The position numbers and the translations under genes were made by a program. Below the pieces are notes generated by a model that was not told the DNA's origin, did not search any database, and worked only from the letters and a program-made list of their open reading frames with translations. Positions 41,773 through 51,515 of a DNA stretch of 64,000 nt are shown in pieces. Location: contig NZ_JADQDO010000008.1 of assembly GCF_015694465.1 (NCBI RefSeq), forward strand, positions 62,001-126,000. Direction: 5' to 3'. The stretch comes from Microvirga alba (GTDB taxonomy: Bacteria > Pseudomonadota > Alphaproteobacteria > Rhizobiales > Beijerinckiaceae). Within the stretch, counting starts at the first letter, position 1. Each line of letters opens with the position of its first letter.

Positions 41773-42734
41773 CAGGGCAGCCTTTCACGAGTCAGGCGGT
41801 CGAGCACCTGCTTGAGGTCCTTCTCGCGCGCGGCCTGCGCCTCGACCCAGTCGCGGATCATCTGCTGCTCGGCGCGCATGTGTTGAACGAGTCCTTGAAC
41901 GCCCTCGGCGAGATTGGCCATGGCCTGGGTCGAGGCCCGCCCGCCCGCGCCTTCATTGACGGCCGAGGTCAGTCGGCCGAGGGCGAGCGCCAAGTCGTTG
42001 GGCGACCCGGAATAACCGGACATGTCGGAGCCGGTATCCATGGTGGAGGTGGCGAGCCAATCCTCAAGCTCAGTGTAGAAGCGGTTTTGCGCCTGGCCGG
42101 CCTGAAGATCGAGGAAGCCGAGAACGAGGGATCCCGCGAGGCCGAACAGGGAGGCGGAGAAGGAAAGGCCCATGCCCTGCAGCGGTTTGGCGAGCGAGTT
42201 TTTCAGCTCGTCGAAGAGAACGGCGGTGTCCTGGCCCGTCTTCAGCGACGAGATGATGCCTCCGACCGACCCGACGGTTTCGATCAGACCCCAGAAGGTG
42301 CCGAGCAGGCCGAGAAACACAAGCAGTCCGGCCAGATAGCGCACGATCTCCCGGCTCTCGTCGAGGCGCGCGCCGATGGAATCGAGCAGCGAGCGGGTCG
42401 CGGCGACGGAGAGCAGCGAGCGGTTGGTGCGGTTGTTGATGAAGGCGGCCATGGGCGCCAGCAGGGTCGGCGAGGCCGGTGTGATGAGGCCCTCTTCGGT
42501 CTGCCGGATGGTGTTGACCCAGCGCACTTCCGGAAACAGGCGCACGACCTGCCGAATCGCCAGCATGATGCCGATGAACATCACCCCGAGGATCAGGGCG
42601 TTGAGACCCGGATTGGCAAGAAAGGCCGACCAGATCTGCTTATACAGGATAAAGGCGACAAACCCCGCCAGAACCAGGAAGACCGCCATGCGGATCAGAT
42701 AGATCCGCGGCGGGGTAAGCGGTTGATCGTCCAT
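41772..42734 (-). CDS. MotA/TolQ/ExbB-like proton channel protein
   Basis: A 320-residue inner-membrane protein with four predicted helices (about 13-30, 42-60, 130-152 and 185-207). The MotA/ExbB core is seen in EIVRYLAGLLVFLGLLGTFWGL and in GLSFSASLFGLAGSLVLGFLDLQ. Helix 3 to helix 4 hold the conserved Thr/Gly motif GTFWGL. The first helix pair and the C-terminal region of about 100 residues with helical LAEGVQGLVQHMRAEQQMIR are outside the TolQ core. It is translationally coupled to the OmpA-like partner. The pair resembles ZorAB of Zorya defence systems or an unknown cell-envelope motor, but no ZorC/D/E gene is adjacent. Confidence 0.85.
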   Translation of the reverse strand: MDDQPLTPPRIYLIRMAVFLVLAGFVAFILYKQIWSAFLANPGLNALILGVMFIGIMLAIRQVVRLFPEVRWVNTIRQTEEGLITPASPTLLAPMAAFINNRTNRSLLSVAATRSLLDSIGARLDESREIVRYLAGLLVFLGLLGTFWGLIETVGSVGGIISSLKTGQDTAVLFDELKNSLAKPLQGMGLSFSASLFGLAGSLVLGFLDLQAGQAQNRFYTELEDWLATSTMDTGSDMSGYSGSPNDLALALGRLTSAVNEGAGGRASTQAMANLAEGVQGLVQHMRAEQQMIRDWVEAQAAREKDLKQVLDRLTRERLP

Positions 42735-42838
42735 ACTTTACCCTGCTCGTTCTCGCTGCGAGACCGTTCTAATGTGACCGCGCCGGATCGCCGGATCAAG
42801 CGCGGCCGCCGATCTCGCAGCCTGCACGAACAGAAATA

Positions 42839-43633
42839 TCAGCCTTTGGCCTTCTTCAAGAGCTTGAGTAGCTCGCGGTGCATGATTTCATTACCGCAGG
42901 CCACGCTTCCCTTGTTGAGAGGGTCGCTGCCGCCATCGGCATCGGAAATGTAGCCGCCGGCCTCGCGGATCATCAGGATGCCCGCCGCGACGTCCCAGGA
43001 ATGGAGGCCGCGCTCCCAATAGGCGTCCATGCGCCCGCAGGCGACGTAGGCCAGATCGAGCGCCGCGGCACCCAGGCGGCGCATGCCGCCGACATTGCCC
43101 ATCACCGAGGCCGCTTCGCGCAGGAAAAGGCCGTGATCGCCCTTGCCGATATGCGGCAGGCCGCAGGCCACGACCGCGTCGACGAGCTCGTTGCGGGCCG
43201 CGACGCGGATGCGGCGGTTGTTGAGGTAGGCGCCCTTGCCCTTTTCCGCGATGAACAATTCGTCCTTCGCCGGATCGTAGATCACGCCGGCAACGACCTG
43301 TCCGTCGCGTTCCAGGCCGACCGAAATGGCGAATTGCGGCAGGCCGTGCAGAAAGTTGGTGGTGCCGTCGAGAGGATCGATATGCCAGCGATGGCTCTGA
43401 TCGGTTCCCACGACGATGCCGCTTTCCTCCATCACGAAGCCGTATCCGGGACGGGCCTTTTCCAACGCCTCGCGCAGGATCTTCTCGGCCTTGCGGTCGG
43501 CGGCGGAGACGAAATCGCCGGGCCCCTTACGGGAGACCTGGAGGTTCTCGACCTCACCGAAATCGCGCTTGAGGGAGCGCGAGGCCTTCATCACGGCATC
43601 GGTCATGACGGTCATGAGGGGCGAGCGGATCAT
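42839..43633 (-). CDS. suhB: inositol monophosphatase family protein (SuhB)
   Basis: A 264-residue Mg-dependent phosphatase. MEESG is the first metal motif, HIDPLDGTTNFLHGLP the second, and HSWDVAAGILMIREAGG the third; all are intact, unlike the divergent third motif of HisN at 1.4 kb. SuhB is an inositol-1-monophosphatase and, in E. coli, also a NusA-associated factor in rRNA transcription. ATG at 43633 was chosen; upstream codons read into a repeat. It follows the MotA-like gene upstream (42735-42838 is intergenic) on the same strand. Confidence 0.92.
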   Translation of the reverse strand: MIRSPLMTVMTDAVMKASRSLKRDFGEVENLQVSRKGPGDFVSAADRKAEKILREALEKARPGYGFVMEESGIVVGTDQSHRWHIDPLDGTTNFLHGLPQFAISVGLERDGQVVAGVIYDPAKDELFIAEKGKGAYLNNRRIRVAARNELVDAVVACGLPHIGKGDHGLFLREAASVMGNVGGMRRLGAAALDLAYVACGRMDAYWERGLHSWDVAAGILMIREAGGYISDADGGSDPLNKGSVACGNEIMHRELLKLLKKAKG

Positions 43634-43714
43634 CGTCGGGAGGTCCTGGAAACATGCATCTGAAGGGATTGTGGTCGGATGGACCACGGCGGGGGATGAA
43701 CGTCAAGCGGTCGA

Positions 43715-43822
43715 TGTCATCCCGGCCGGTCGTAGCGAGGGGAAGGGGATCCACGACCGGGCGCTGCGCCATGGTTTCCCTTCCCCGCCGGCGGCTTTCG
43801 CCGCCTCCAGCCGGAAATGACA
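43715..43822. repeat. long inverted repeat of GTCATCCCGG type
   Basis: GTCATCCCGGCCGG on the left and CCAGCCGGAAATGAC on the right, enclosing GGGAAGGGGATCCA and its partial complement TTTCCCTTCCCC. It is a degenerate member of the family at 30-32 kb and 45.5 kb. Confidence 0.6.
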
Positions 43823-43855
43823 AAAGGTCGGGTTGGAATCGGACCGCTACACGCC

Positions 43856-44752
43856 CTAACGAGCCCCGAGACGCTCTGCCGCGAGGCGCTCCGCACGCTT
43901 GCGATCATCCGGGGTCAGGTCTTTCAACGCGTTGTCGAGCCACGCATCGCTCAAGCCCTGCGCGGCAGCGAGGATATGCCAGGCGGCCGCATCGATCTTG
44001 TTCTGCGGTACGCCGCGCCCGGCGGCCAGCAGACGCGCCAGCCGGTTCTGCGCGATGGCGTTGCCCTGGGCGGCGGCCCGGCGGAAGAAGCGGGCGGCCT
44101 GGGATTCGCTTGCCGTCACGCCTTCGCCGTTGAACAGAAGGATCGCGTATTCGACCTCGCCAACCGAGCTGCCGTTCTTCGCCGCGCGCTCGAACAAATG
44201 GGCCGCCTCGGCGGCGTCCCGCTCGACGCCCCGGCCCTTGAGGTAGAGGACGCCAAGCGCATGCTGTGCGTCCGGGATCTCCGCATCGGCGGCGACGCGC
44301 AAGAGTTCGATGGCCCGTTTCAGGTCGGCTTCCGTGGTGCTGGAGAGGAGCAGCAGGGCCAGATTGTAGCAGGCGACAGGATTGCCCTTGGCGGCAGCCT
44401 GTTCCAGCCAAGTTTTCCCTTGGGCGGTGTTCCTCTCCATGCCGCGCCCGTCGAGCGCCATGAGGCCGAGGGAGGCCAGCGCGTTTGCATCGCCACGCGC
44501 CGCCGCCAGACGGTACCAGTCGGCGGCCTTCTTCGGATCGAGCGTGACTCCGAGGCCCTGGTTGTAGAGTTCGCCCAGAAGCGTCATCGCGGGGGCGTCG
44601 CCCTTGTCCTTTTCCAGTCGCGAGGTAGCTTCCCGGAAGGCGGTTTGATAGAGACCGCGCTGATATGCGCCATAGGCCAGATCGGGCCCAGCCGAAGCGG
44701 CCGAGGCGGTCGCTGCCAGACAAAGAGCGCCGAGAAGCCAGGAAAGCCGCAT
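43856..44752 (-). CDS. periplasmic Sel1-repeat protein
   Basis: A 298-residue protein. Signal peptide MRLSWLLGALCLAATASAASA, then Sel1-type repeats: PAMTLLGELYNQGLGVTLDPKKA, ALASLGLMALDGRG, ACYNLALLLLSSTT, AQHALGVLYLKGRGVERDAAEA, EVEYAILLFNGEGVTAS, AQNRLARLLAAGRGVPQN. It is a scaffold or regulator type of protein, with no catalytic motif. The ATG at 44752 overlaps the stop of the ThiE-like gene by one base (TGATG), so the two are translationally coupled. It is unrelated in sequence detail to the Sel1 protein at 33.5 kb. Confidence 0.85.
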   Translation of the reverse strand: MRLSWLLGALCLAATASAASAGPDLAYGAYQRGLYQTAFREATSRLEKDKGDAPAMTLLGELYNQGLGVTLDPKKAADWYRLAAARGDANALASLGLMALDGRGMERNTAQGKTWLEQAAAKGNPVACYNLALLLLSSTTEADLKRAIELLRVAADAEIPDAQHALGVLYLKGRGVERDAAEAAHLFERAAKNGSSVGEVEYAILLFNGEGVTASESQAARFFRRAAAQGNAIAQNRLARLLAAGRGVPQNKIDAAAWHILAAAQGLSDAWLDNALKDLTPDDRKRAERLAAERLGAR

Positions 44753-45402
44753 CAACGCAACGCCTCTTGCTTGTCGAGGATGGCGAGGGCTGCCTCGACA
44801 CCCTTGGCGGGGCCGCCGGCATGGGTCCAAACCGCATCCCCGAGGGCAATGAACTCTGCGTTCGTTGCAGCGAGCGCTGGGATCGCGTCAAGGCTCGGCG
44901 CATAGACGACGCAAGGTGTCTCGAAGATTTCCGCCCACCAGGCCGCCCGCTCGATCACAATGTCCAGCGTCGGCAGGGAGCCGTCGGCGCGCGGCTCGCC
45001 GAACAACAGGTAATCGACGCCCGCTTCGCCAAGGGTCATGGCGTCGTCCTTTGAGCGAATGCCTCCCGCCCCGATGGCGCGTTCGGTCTTTACCCGCTCG
45101 CGCAGGTCGCGGGCGCGCTCGGGCTGGCCGACGATGTGGAGGCCGTCGGCTCCGCCACGCGCGGCGATGGTGGCAAGATCGGCCTCGCCCTCAACCGCTA
45201 CGATCAAGGCCGTGCCATGGTCCTGTACAACAGGGGCGAGGGTCTTGACCTGATTGATGAGCGTGCGCTCGTCGGCCAGGGCCAGACGCAGCAGCACGGC
45301 CGCCACATGACCGCCCGCGCAGGCCTCGGTAAGGCGAGGGGCGAAGGAGGTGTCGTTCAGGAGGGGCGTGATCAGATAGAGGCGGGCAGCAGCTTCGGAC
45401 AT
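44752..45402 (-). CDS. ThiE-like (thiamine phosphate synthase superfamily) protein
   Basis: A 216-residue TIM-barrel protein similar to thiamine phosphate synthase along its length (ARLYLITPLLNDTSF, HVAAVLLRLAL, GADGLHIVGQP, DYLLFGEP). The canonical ThiE motifs deviate: the pyrophosphate-site loop after DGLH is not GQDD-like, the G-[LV]-S-T-H motif is replaced by GAGGIRSKDD, and the GPIFPTPTK loop is missing. It may have lost synthase activity or act on another phosphate. Its stop is shared with the start of the Sel1 gene, so a joint role is likely. No thi operon or TPP riboswitch was seen nearby. Confidence 0.72.
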   Translation of the reverse strand: MSEAAARLYLITPLLNDTSFAPRLTEACAGGHVAAVLLRLALADERTLINQVKTLAPVVQDHGTALIVAVEGEADLATIAARGGADGLHIVGQPERARDLRERVKTERAIGAGGIRSKDDAMTLGEAGVDYLLFGEPRADGSLPTLDIVIERAAWWAEIFETPCVVYAPSLDAIPALAATNAEFIALGDAVWTHAGGPAKGVEAALAILDKQEALR

Positions 45403-45430
45403 GGTCCACGGGGGGTAAGAAGTTTCGGAC

Positions 45431-45471
45431 TAGAGCTTAATCGTGTCTCTTTGAAACATGATCAAGCTCCA
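45431..45471. repeat. GAGC-type palindromic repeat (degenerate)
   Basis: TAGAGCTTAATCGTGTCTCTTTGAAACATGATCAAGCTCC: outer arms GAGCTT/AAGCTC. It is a shorter, mutated member of the 38.8 kb family. Confidence 0.55.
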
Positions 45472-45507
45472 GATTGGTTGTTGCCGCGTGATCTTGCAGC
45501 CTTCCGC

Positions 45508-45544
45508 CGTCATTCCGGACTCGCCTTCGGCGCCCCGGAATGAC
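45508..45544. repeat. palindromic CGTCATTCCGG repeat
   Basis: CGTCATTCCGG-ACTCGCCTTCGGCGC-CCCGGAATGAC folds into one hairpin. Ends match the copies at 30.6-31.9 kb. Confidence 0.7.
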
Positions 45545-45600
45545 CTTGGGAATGCATTGTAACCCAATTCTCAAGCAGTCTCTCAATGTCTCGCATAACG

Positions 45601-45632
45601 AAAACGGGGCCATCTTGCGAGGCCCCGTTTCT
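45601..45632 (-). terminator. intrinsic terminator after fba
   Basis: AAACGGGGCC (45602-45611) pairs with GGCCCCGTTT (45621-45630). On the minus strand the T tract lies in the stem end and beyond. Confidence 0.75.
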
Positions 45633-45664
45633 TATCGATGATTAAGGCGAAAGCCTGATGGCGG

Positions 45665-46753
45665 TTATTCCGCTGCCTTGCGGGCCGAACCGAACTTGGG
45701 ATCGAGCTCGCCGGAGGCATAGCGCTTGGCCATCTCGGCAGGGGTGAGCACCCGCTTGATCTTCGAGGCCTGGCCCGCGGTGTTGAATTCCTGGAGACGC
45801 AGCTTGCAGAGCTTCGCCATGGCTTCCATGGCGGGCTTCAGGTACTTGCGCGGATCGAATTCGCCCGGATTCTCGGACAGAACCTTGCGGATCTGGCCGG
45901 TCATCGCCATGCGGTTGTCGGTGTCGATGTTGATCTTGCGCACGCCGTTCTTGATGCCGCGCTGGATCTCTTCCACCGGCACGCCCCAGGTCTGGGGCAT
46001 CTTGCCGCCATACTGGTTGATGATGTCCTGCAGGTCCTGCGGCACCGAGGACGAGCCGTGCATTACGAGGTGGGTGTTCGGCAGCTTGGCGTGGATTTCC
46101 TCGATGATGTTCATCGCGAGGATCGCGCCGTCGGGCTTGCGGGTGAACTTGTAGGCGCCGTGCGAAGTGCCCATGGCAATAGCGAGCGCGTCCACCTTCG
46201 TCTCGGCGACGAACTTCACGGCCTCGTCGGGATTGGTCAAAAGCTGGTCGTGGCTGAGCTTGCCTTCAGCGCCGTGACCATCCTCGGCCTCGCCCATGCC
46301 GCTCTCGAGCGAGCCGAGCACGCCGAGTTCGCCTTCCACCGAGATGCCGCCGAGGTGGGCCATCTCGGTGACTTTCTTGGTGACGCCGACATTATAGTCC
46401 CAATCGCCCGGCGTTTTGCCGTCCGCTTTCAGTGAACCGTCCATCATGACGGAGGTGAAGCCGGCCTGAATCGCCGTCATGCAGGTGGCGGGCTCGTTGC
46501 CATGATCGAGATGCACGCAGACCGGGATATGTGGATAGATCTCGGTGACGGCGTCCATCATGTGCTTGAGCATGACGTCGTTGGCGTAAGAGCGCGCGCC
46601 GCGGCTAGCCTGGATGATGACCGGCGCATCGACGGCGTTGGCCGCCTCCATGATGGCGAGCGCCTGCTCCATGTTGTTGATGTTGAAGGCCGGAACGCCG
46701 TAGCCTTGCTCGGCGGCGTGATCGAGAAGCTGTCTGAGGGTGATGCGTGCCAT
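45665..46753 (-). CDS. fba: fructose-bisphosphate aldolase, class II
   Basis: A 362-residue zinc aldolase that splits fructose-1,6-bisphosphate. Start [27 protein letters not shown] is typical; [10 protein letters not shown] carries the zinc histidines, [12 protein letters not shown] is the active-site loop, with [10 protein letters not shown] and [12 protein letters not shown] for the phosphate. It matches the class IIA/B Calvin-type (CbbA) aldolases. A 48-base gap separates it from pgk upstream. Order tkt-gap-pgk-fba on one strand forms the lower-glycolysis cluster. Confidence 0.95.
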   Translation of the reverse strand: MARITLRQLLDHAAEQGYGVPAFNINNMEQALAIMEAANAVDAPVIIQASRGARSYANDVMLKHMMDAVTEIYPHIPVCVHLDHGNEPATCMTAIQAGFTSVMMDGSLKADGKTPGDWDYNVGVTKKVTEMAHLGGISVEGELGVLGSLESGMGEAEDGHGAEGKLSHDQLLTNPDEAVKFVAETKVDALAIAMGTSHGAYKFTRKPDGAILAMNIIEEIHAKLPNTHLVMHGSSSVPQDLQDIINQYGGKMPQTWGVPVEEIQRGIKNGVRKINIDTDNRMAMTGQIRKVLSENPGEFDPRKYLKPAMEAMAKLCKLRLQEFNTAGQASKIKRVLTPAEMAKRYASGELDPKFGSARKAAE

Positions 46754-46801
46754 GATTTACTCCCTGATCGTTCTTTAAGCCCGCCGAAGCTGAACCGGAT
46801 C

Positions 46802-47992
46802 TTAAACCCGCAGCGCCTCGACGCCGGGCAGGACCTTGCCTTCGAGCCATTCGAGGAACGCGCCGCCTGCGGTTGAGACGTAAGAGAAGTCGTCCGCCAC
46901 GCCCGCGTGGTTCAATGCCGCCACCGTGTCGCCGCCGCCAGCCACCGAGACGAGCTTGCCGGCCTTGGTGCGCTCCGCCGCATGGCGTGCCGCCGCGACC
47001 GTGCCCTGATCGAAAGGTGCGATCTCGAATGCGCCGAGCGGGCCGTTCCAGACCAGTGTCTTGGCGTCGTTGATCGCCGAATTGATGCGTTCGACCGATT
47101 GCGAGCCGACATCGAGGATCATCTGGTCCTCGGGGATCGCGTCGATGCCATAGGTGTGGTTCGCCGCTCCCGCCTTGAACTCGTAGGCGCAGACGCCGTC
47201 CACCGGCAGGATGATGGCGCAGTTGGATTCGCGCGCCTTGTCGATGATGCGAAGCGCGGTCGCTGCGAGATCCTTCTCCGCCAGCGACTTGCCGACATTG
47301 AGGCCCATGGCGTGGACGAAGGTGTTGGCCATGCCGCCGCCGATGACGAGCGCATCGACCTTGGCGACAAGGTTTTCGAGCAGATCGATCTTGGACGATA
47401 CCTTCGCGCCGCCGACGATGGCGACGACCGGGCGGGTCGGAGCCTCGAGCCCCTTGGTCAGGGCATCGAGTTCCGCCTGCATGGTGCGGCCTGCATAGGC
47501 GGGAAGCACATGGGCGACGCCTTCGGTCGAAGCGTGCGCGCGGTGCGCCGCCGAGAAGGCATCGTTGACATAGATGTCGCCGAGCTTTGCGAGCTCAGCG
47601 ACGAAAGCCTTGTCGTTCTTTTCCTCGCCCGCGTGAAAGCGGGTGTTTTCGAGAAGCAGGATGTCTTCGTTCCGCAGCGCGGCGACGGCCTTTTGCGCCG
47701 CTTCGCCGATACAATCATCGGCGAAGGCGACGTGTCTGGCGAGGTGTTTGGCGAGCGCCTCCGCGACCGGCTTCAGGCTATCCTTCGGATCGCGGCCCTT
47801 CGGGCGTCCGAAATGGGCGAGAAGGATCACCTTCCCCCCCTTGTCGGCGATCTCCTGGATGGTGGGGAGGACGCGCTCGATGCGCGTCGCATCCGTCACC
47901 CGGCCGTTCTCCATGGGGACGTTGAGGTCCACCCGGACGAGAACGCGCTTGCCCTTGACGTCAGCCTGGTCGAGCGTGCGGAAGGCGGTCAT
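46802..47992 (-). CDS. pgk: phosphoglycerate kinase
   Basis: A 396-residue enzyme converting 1,3-bisphosphoglycerate and ADP to 3-phosphoglycerate and ATP. Signature motif [12 protein letters not shown] at the N-terminus, then [10 protein letters not shown], the hinge region [17 protein letters not shown], and [13 protein letters not shown] at the nucleotide site; conserved WNGPLGAFE is present. ATG at 47992 is used; a TTG one codon upstream is also in frame. It starts 13 bases after the gap stop. Confidence 0.96.
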   Translation of the reverse strand: MTAFRTLDQADVKGKRVLVRVDLNVPMENGRVTDATRIERVLPTIQEIADKGGKVILLAHFGRPKGRDPKDSLKPVAEALAKHLARHVAFADDCIGEAAQKAVAALRNEDILLLENTRFHAGEEKNDKAFVAELAKLGDIYVNDAFSAAHRAHASTEGVAHVLPAYAGRTMQAELDALTKGLEAPTRPVVAIVGGAKVSSKIDLLENLVAKVDALVIGGGMANTFVHAMGLNVGKSLAEKDLAATALRIIDKARESNCAIILPVDGVCAYEFKAGAANHTYGIDAIPEDQMILDVGSQSVERINSAINDAKTLVWNGPLGAFEIAPFDQGTVAAARHAAERTKAGKLVSVAGGGDTVAALNHAGVADDFSYVSTAGGAFLEWLEGKVLPGVEALRV

Positions 47993-48005
47993 CAACGCCT
48001 CCCGA

Positions 48006-49013
48006 TCAGATGAGCTTCGCGAGGGCGACGGCGGTGTCCGCCATGCGGTTCGAGAAGCCCCACTCGTTGTCGTACCAGGACAGGACGCGCACGAAATTGC
48101 CGTCCATGACCTTGGTCTGGTCGAGGTGGAACGTCGAGGAAGCCGGATCGTGGTTGAAGTCGATCGAGACGTTCGGCTGATCGGTCACAGCGAGAACGCC
48201 CTTCAGCTCCTGGGCTGCTGCGCGCTTGATAGCCTCGTTGACCTCGGCGACCGTCGTCGGCTTCTTGGAGATGAACTTGAAGTCGATCACCGACACGTTC
48301 GGGGTCGGCACGCGGATCGAGGTGCCGTCGAGCTTGCCGTTGAGTTCCGGCAGCACGAGACCGACGGCCTTCGCAGCACCGGTCGAGGTCGGGATCATCG
48401 ACAAGGCCGCCGCGCGGGCACGGTAGAGGTCCTTGTGCATCTGATCGAGGGACGGCTGATCGTTGGTGTAGGAGTGCACCGTCGTCATGAAGCCCTTCTC
48501 GATGCCGAACGCGTCGTTCAGCACCTTCGCCACGGGGGCGAGGCAGTTCGTGGTGCAGGAGGCGTTCGAGATGACGATGTGGTCCTTCGTCAGCTTGTCG
48601 TGGTTGACGCCGTAAACGACCGTCAGGTCAGCGCCGTCGGCCGGGGCCGAGACGATGACGCGCTTCGCGCCGGCGGTCAGGTGCGCCGCAGCCTTTTCAC
48701 GGGTGGCGAAGATGCCGGTGCACTCGAGCGCGATGTCGACGCCGAGTTCCTTGTGCGGCAGGGCAGCCGGGTCCTTGACCGCCGTGACCTTGATCTTCTG
48801 GCCGTTGATGACGATGAAGTCGCCCTCGACCTTCACTTCGGCCGGGAAGCGGCCGTGGACCGAGTCGAAGCGCAAAAGGTGGGCATTCGTCTCCACGGGG
48901 CCGAGATCGTTGATGGCGACGACCTGGATGTCCTTGCGTCCGCTCTCCACGATGGCGCGCAGGATGTTGCGCCCGATCCGACCAAACCCGTTGATGGCGA
49001 CCTTCACAGTCAT
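48006..49013 (-). CDS. gap: glyceraldehyde-3-phosphate dehydrogenase, type I
   Basis: A 335-residue NAD-dependent GAPDH. Rossmann start [16 protein letters not shown]; catalytic motif SCTTNC at 152-157 with the nucleophile Cys153; [19 protein letters not shown] and [12 protein letters not shown] are hallmark blocks. Residues around AINDLG (34-38) suit NAD rather than NADP. It lies between tkt (29 bases upstream) and pgk. Confidence 0.97.
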   Translation of the reverse strand: MTVKVAINGFGRIGRNILRAIVESGRKDIQVVAINDLGPVETNAHLLRFDSVHGRFPAEVKVEGDFIVINGQKIKVTAVKDPAALPHKELGVDIALECTGIFATREKAAAHLTAGAKRVIVSAPADGADLTVVYGVNHDKLTKDHIVISNASCTTNCLAPVAKVLNDAFGIEKGFMTTVHSYTNDQPSLDQMHKDLYRARAAALSMIPTSTGAAKAVGLVLPELNGKLDGTSIRVPTPNVSVIDFKFISKKPTTVAEVNEAIKRAAAQELKGVLAVTDQPNVSIDFNHDPASSTFHLDQTKVMDGNFVRVLSWYDNEWGFSNRMADTAVALAKLI

Positions 49014-49042
49014 TGTCGTTGCTCCCTTAGAAACGAAGGCGA

Positions 49043-51043
49043 TTAGAGATTGTGGGTTCTCAGGATCTTCTCGGCGACAGCCTCGGCGGTGATGCCGAAG
49101 TGCTTGTAGAGATCCTTATAGGGCGCGCTCGCGCCGAAGCTGCTCATGCCGACGAAAATGCCGTCGGAGCCGATGATGCCATCCCATCCGAAGCGAACTG
49201 CGGCCTCAACCGCGACCTTGATCTTGGCGTCGCCAACGATCTTGGCGCGGACCTTCTCCGGCTGGGCCAGGAAGAGTTCGAGCGAGGGCACGGAGACAAC
49301 GCGGGCCGGGAAGCCCTGTTCGGCCAGGATCTTCTGGGCGGCAAGCGCGATCTCGACCTCGCTGCCGGAGGCGAAGATGGTGGCCTGGGCCTTGCCCTCG
49401 GCGGGCGACAATTCGTAAGCGCCGGTCGCCGAGAAATTGCCGGTCGCCTCTTTGCGGACCTGCGGCAGGTTCTGACGGGTCAGAGCCAGAACGGTCGGGC
49501 CATCCGTGCGCTCCAGCGCCAGCTGCCAGCACTCAGCCGTCTCGACCGCGTCGGCCGGGCGGAACACGCGCATGTTCGGCATGCAGCGCAAGGATGCCAA
49601 CTGCTCCACCGGCTGGTGGGTCGGTCCGTCCTCGCCAAGGCCGATCGAGTCGTGCGTCATGACGTAGACTGCCGGAACACCGGCCAACGCTGCGATGCGC
49701 ATGGCGGGTCGTGCGTAATCGGCAAAGACCAGGAAGGTCGCGCCTGCGGGCACGATGCCGCCATGGAGCGCGAGGCCGTTCATGGCCGCCGCCATGCCGT
49801 GCTCGCGGATGCCGTAATGGATGTAGCGCCCGGCGTACTGGCCCGGCGAAATCGCGGTCAGGTTCTTGGTCTTGGTGTTGTTCGAAGGCGTCAGGTCGGC
49901 GGACCCGAGAACGAGTTCCGGAACGGCTTCGGTGATGACTTCGAGCGCGATCTCGCTGGCCTTGCGGGTCGCGACGTTCTGCGGCTCTGCGAAGAGGCGG
50001 CTCTTGAGCTTCGTCACGGCCTCGTCGAGGCCCTTCGGACGCACGCCCTTGATACGGCGCTCGAACTCGGCGCGAGTCTCGGTCGGAAGCGCCTTGAGGC
50101 GCTCCTTCCAGGCGCGATTGTAGCGACGGCCCTTCTTGCCGGCCTTCGCCCACGCGGACTGGATTGCTTCCGGAATCTCAAAGGGAGCGGATGTCCAGCC
50201 GAGCGCGGCCTTCGCACCTGCCAGCTCCTCGGCACCGAGCGGCTCGCCGTGCGCCTTTGAGGTGCCCGCGCGCTTGGGCGCGCCGAAGCCGATGACGGTC
50301 TTGCAGGCGATCAGGGTCGGCTTGTCCGACTTCTGGGCGCGGGCAATGGCGCGGCCAATCGCCTTCGGGTCGTGGCCGTCCACGCGCACCGCCTGCCATC
50401 CGGCGGCCTGGAAGCGCTTCACCTGATCGACCGAGTCGGCAATCGAGAGCGGACCGTCGATGGAAATGCCGTTATCGTCGAAAAGCACGATGAGGCGGTT
50501 GAGCTTCAGGTGGCCCGCAAGCGCAATGGCCTCCTGGCTGATGCCCTCCATCAGGTCGCCATCCGAGGCGAGCACATAGGTGCGGTGGTCGACGATGTCG
50601 TCACCGTACTGGGCGTTCATCATCCGCTCGGCGAGCGCCATGCCAACAGCCGTGGCGATGCCCTGGCCCAGCGGGCCGGTGGTCGTCTCGACGCCGGGGG
50701 TCATGAAGTTTTCCGGGTGGCCCGGGGTCTTCGAATCGAGCTGGCGGAAGCGCTTCAGCTCGTCGATGGTCATGCCCTTCACGCCGGTGAGGTGAAGCAG
50801 GGCATAGAGCAGCATCGAGCCGTGGCCGGCGGACAGCACGAAACGGTCGCGATCCGGCCAGGTCGGATCGGCGGCGTCATATTTCAGGAATTTCGTAAAC
50901 AACACCGTGGCGATGTCGGCGGCGCCCATCGGCAGGCCGGGATGGCCCGATTTTGCTTGCTCCACGGCGTCCATCGCAAGGACGCGCACAGCGTTCGCCA
51001 GATCGGAGTGGGTGACGCGATCGGCGGGGACGGTGTCTGGCAC
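49043..51043 (-). CDS. tkt: transketolase
   Basis: A 666-residue thiamine-diphosphate enzyme of the pentose phosphate pathway. [19 protein letters not shown] near the N-terminus, [17 protein letters not shown], the ThDP motif [12 protein letters not shown], then the pyrimidine-binding domain [19 protein letters not shown] and C-terminal domain with [16 protein letters not shown]. Length is standard. It is the first gene of the glycolytic cluster on the minus strand and is divergent from DUF4164-zapA. Confidence 0.97.
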   Translation of the reverse strand: MPDTVPADRVTHSDLANAVRVLAMDAVEQAKSGHPGLPMGAADIATVLFTKFLKYDAADPTWPDRDRFVLSAGHGSMLLYALLHLTGVKGMTIDELKRFRQLDSKTPGHPENFMTPGVETTTGPLGQGIATAVGMALAERMMNAQYGDDIVDHRTYVLASDGDLMEGISQEAIALAGHLKLNRLIVLFDDNGISIDGPLSIADSVDQVKRFQAAGWQAVRVDGHDPKAIGRAIARAQKSDKPTLIACKTVIGFGAPKRAGTSKAHGEPLGAEELAGAKAALGWTSAPFEIPEAIQSAWAKAGKKGRRYNRAWKERLKALPTETRAEFERRIKGVRPKGLDEAVTKLKSRLFAEPQNVATRKASEIALEVITEAVPELVLGSADLTPSNNTKTKNLTAISPGQYAGRYIHYGIREHGMAAAMNGLALHGGIVPAGATFLVFADYARPAMRIAALAGVPAVYVMTHDSIGLGEDGPTHQPVEQLASLRCMPNMRVFRPADAVETAECWQLALERTDGPTVLALTRQNLPQVRKEATGNFSATGAYELSPAEGKAQATIFASGSEVEIALAAQKILAEQGFPARVVSVPSLELFLAQPEKVRAKIVGDAKIKVAVEAAVRFGWDGIIGSDGIFVGMSSFGASAPYKDLYKHFGITAEAVAEKILRTHNL

Positions 51044-51220
51044 GGCTCTTGATCCACAAGTCTTTAAGGCAACCCTAGCGGGTCGCGTGTGTCGGGAAAA
51101 GGCGTGGGCTCCTTAACACGCGGCAGGGGCGAGTCAAAGGCTCCCCCAACGTAAATCGGCTCGGGCCGTTGCCGGTCCGGGCCGAGAAGCCTAGTCTGCT
51201 TGATGATTCACGGAGGCCCG

Positions 51221-51514
51221 ATGATCACCACTCTCGATGACGCGATGAAACGGCTCGAAAGCGCGCTCGGCTTCCTGGAGGCCTCCGTCTCCCGACGGCT
51301 GGAGGCCGAGAAAAGCCGGGGCGACCTGGAAACCGAGCTTCAGCTCATGCAGGACGACCGGGCCCGCCTGGCGGTGGAACTCGATGGTGCCTTGACCCGT
51401 CTCCATCGCTTCGAGGCGGCGACCGACGATGTGAGCCGGCGCGTGCGCCAGGCCATCGGCGAGGTTCAAGGCGTTCTGGCCCAGGCCGGGCAGTTCGAAC
51501 GGGAAGAAGGTTGA
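51221..51514 (+). CDS. DUF4164 family small coiled-coil protein
   Basis: A 97-residue helical protein of DUF4164: LDDAMKRLESALGFLEASVSRRLEAE is followed by a second coiled-coil helix and LTRLHRFEAATDDVSRRVRQAIGEVQGVL. Function is unknown; it always appears next to zapA in relatives that I recall. The ATG at 51221 is chosen because GGAGG is five bases upstream; ATG at 51200 lacks a site. Its stop (51512-51514) is one base from the zapA start. Confidence 0.88.
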   Translation: MITTLDDAMKRLESALGFLEASVSRRLEAEKSRGDLETELQLMQDDRARLAVELDGALTRLHRFEAATDDVSRRVRQAIGEVQGVLAQAGQFEREEG

Positions 51515-51515
51515 G

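Noticed and set aside
40744..42734. Complete Zorya defence system
   Set aside because: Only ZorA/ZorB-like genes are present; neighbours are an ABC exporter and suhB, not zorC/D/E.
45431..45664. TPP riboswitch or other regulator near the ThiE-like gene
   Set aside because: The region holds only palindromic repeats and a terminator; no CUGAGA/ACCUGA-type THI box pattern was seen.
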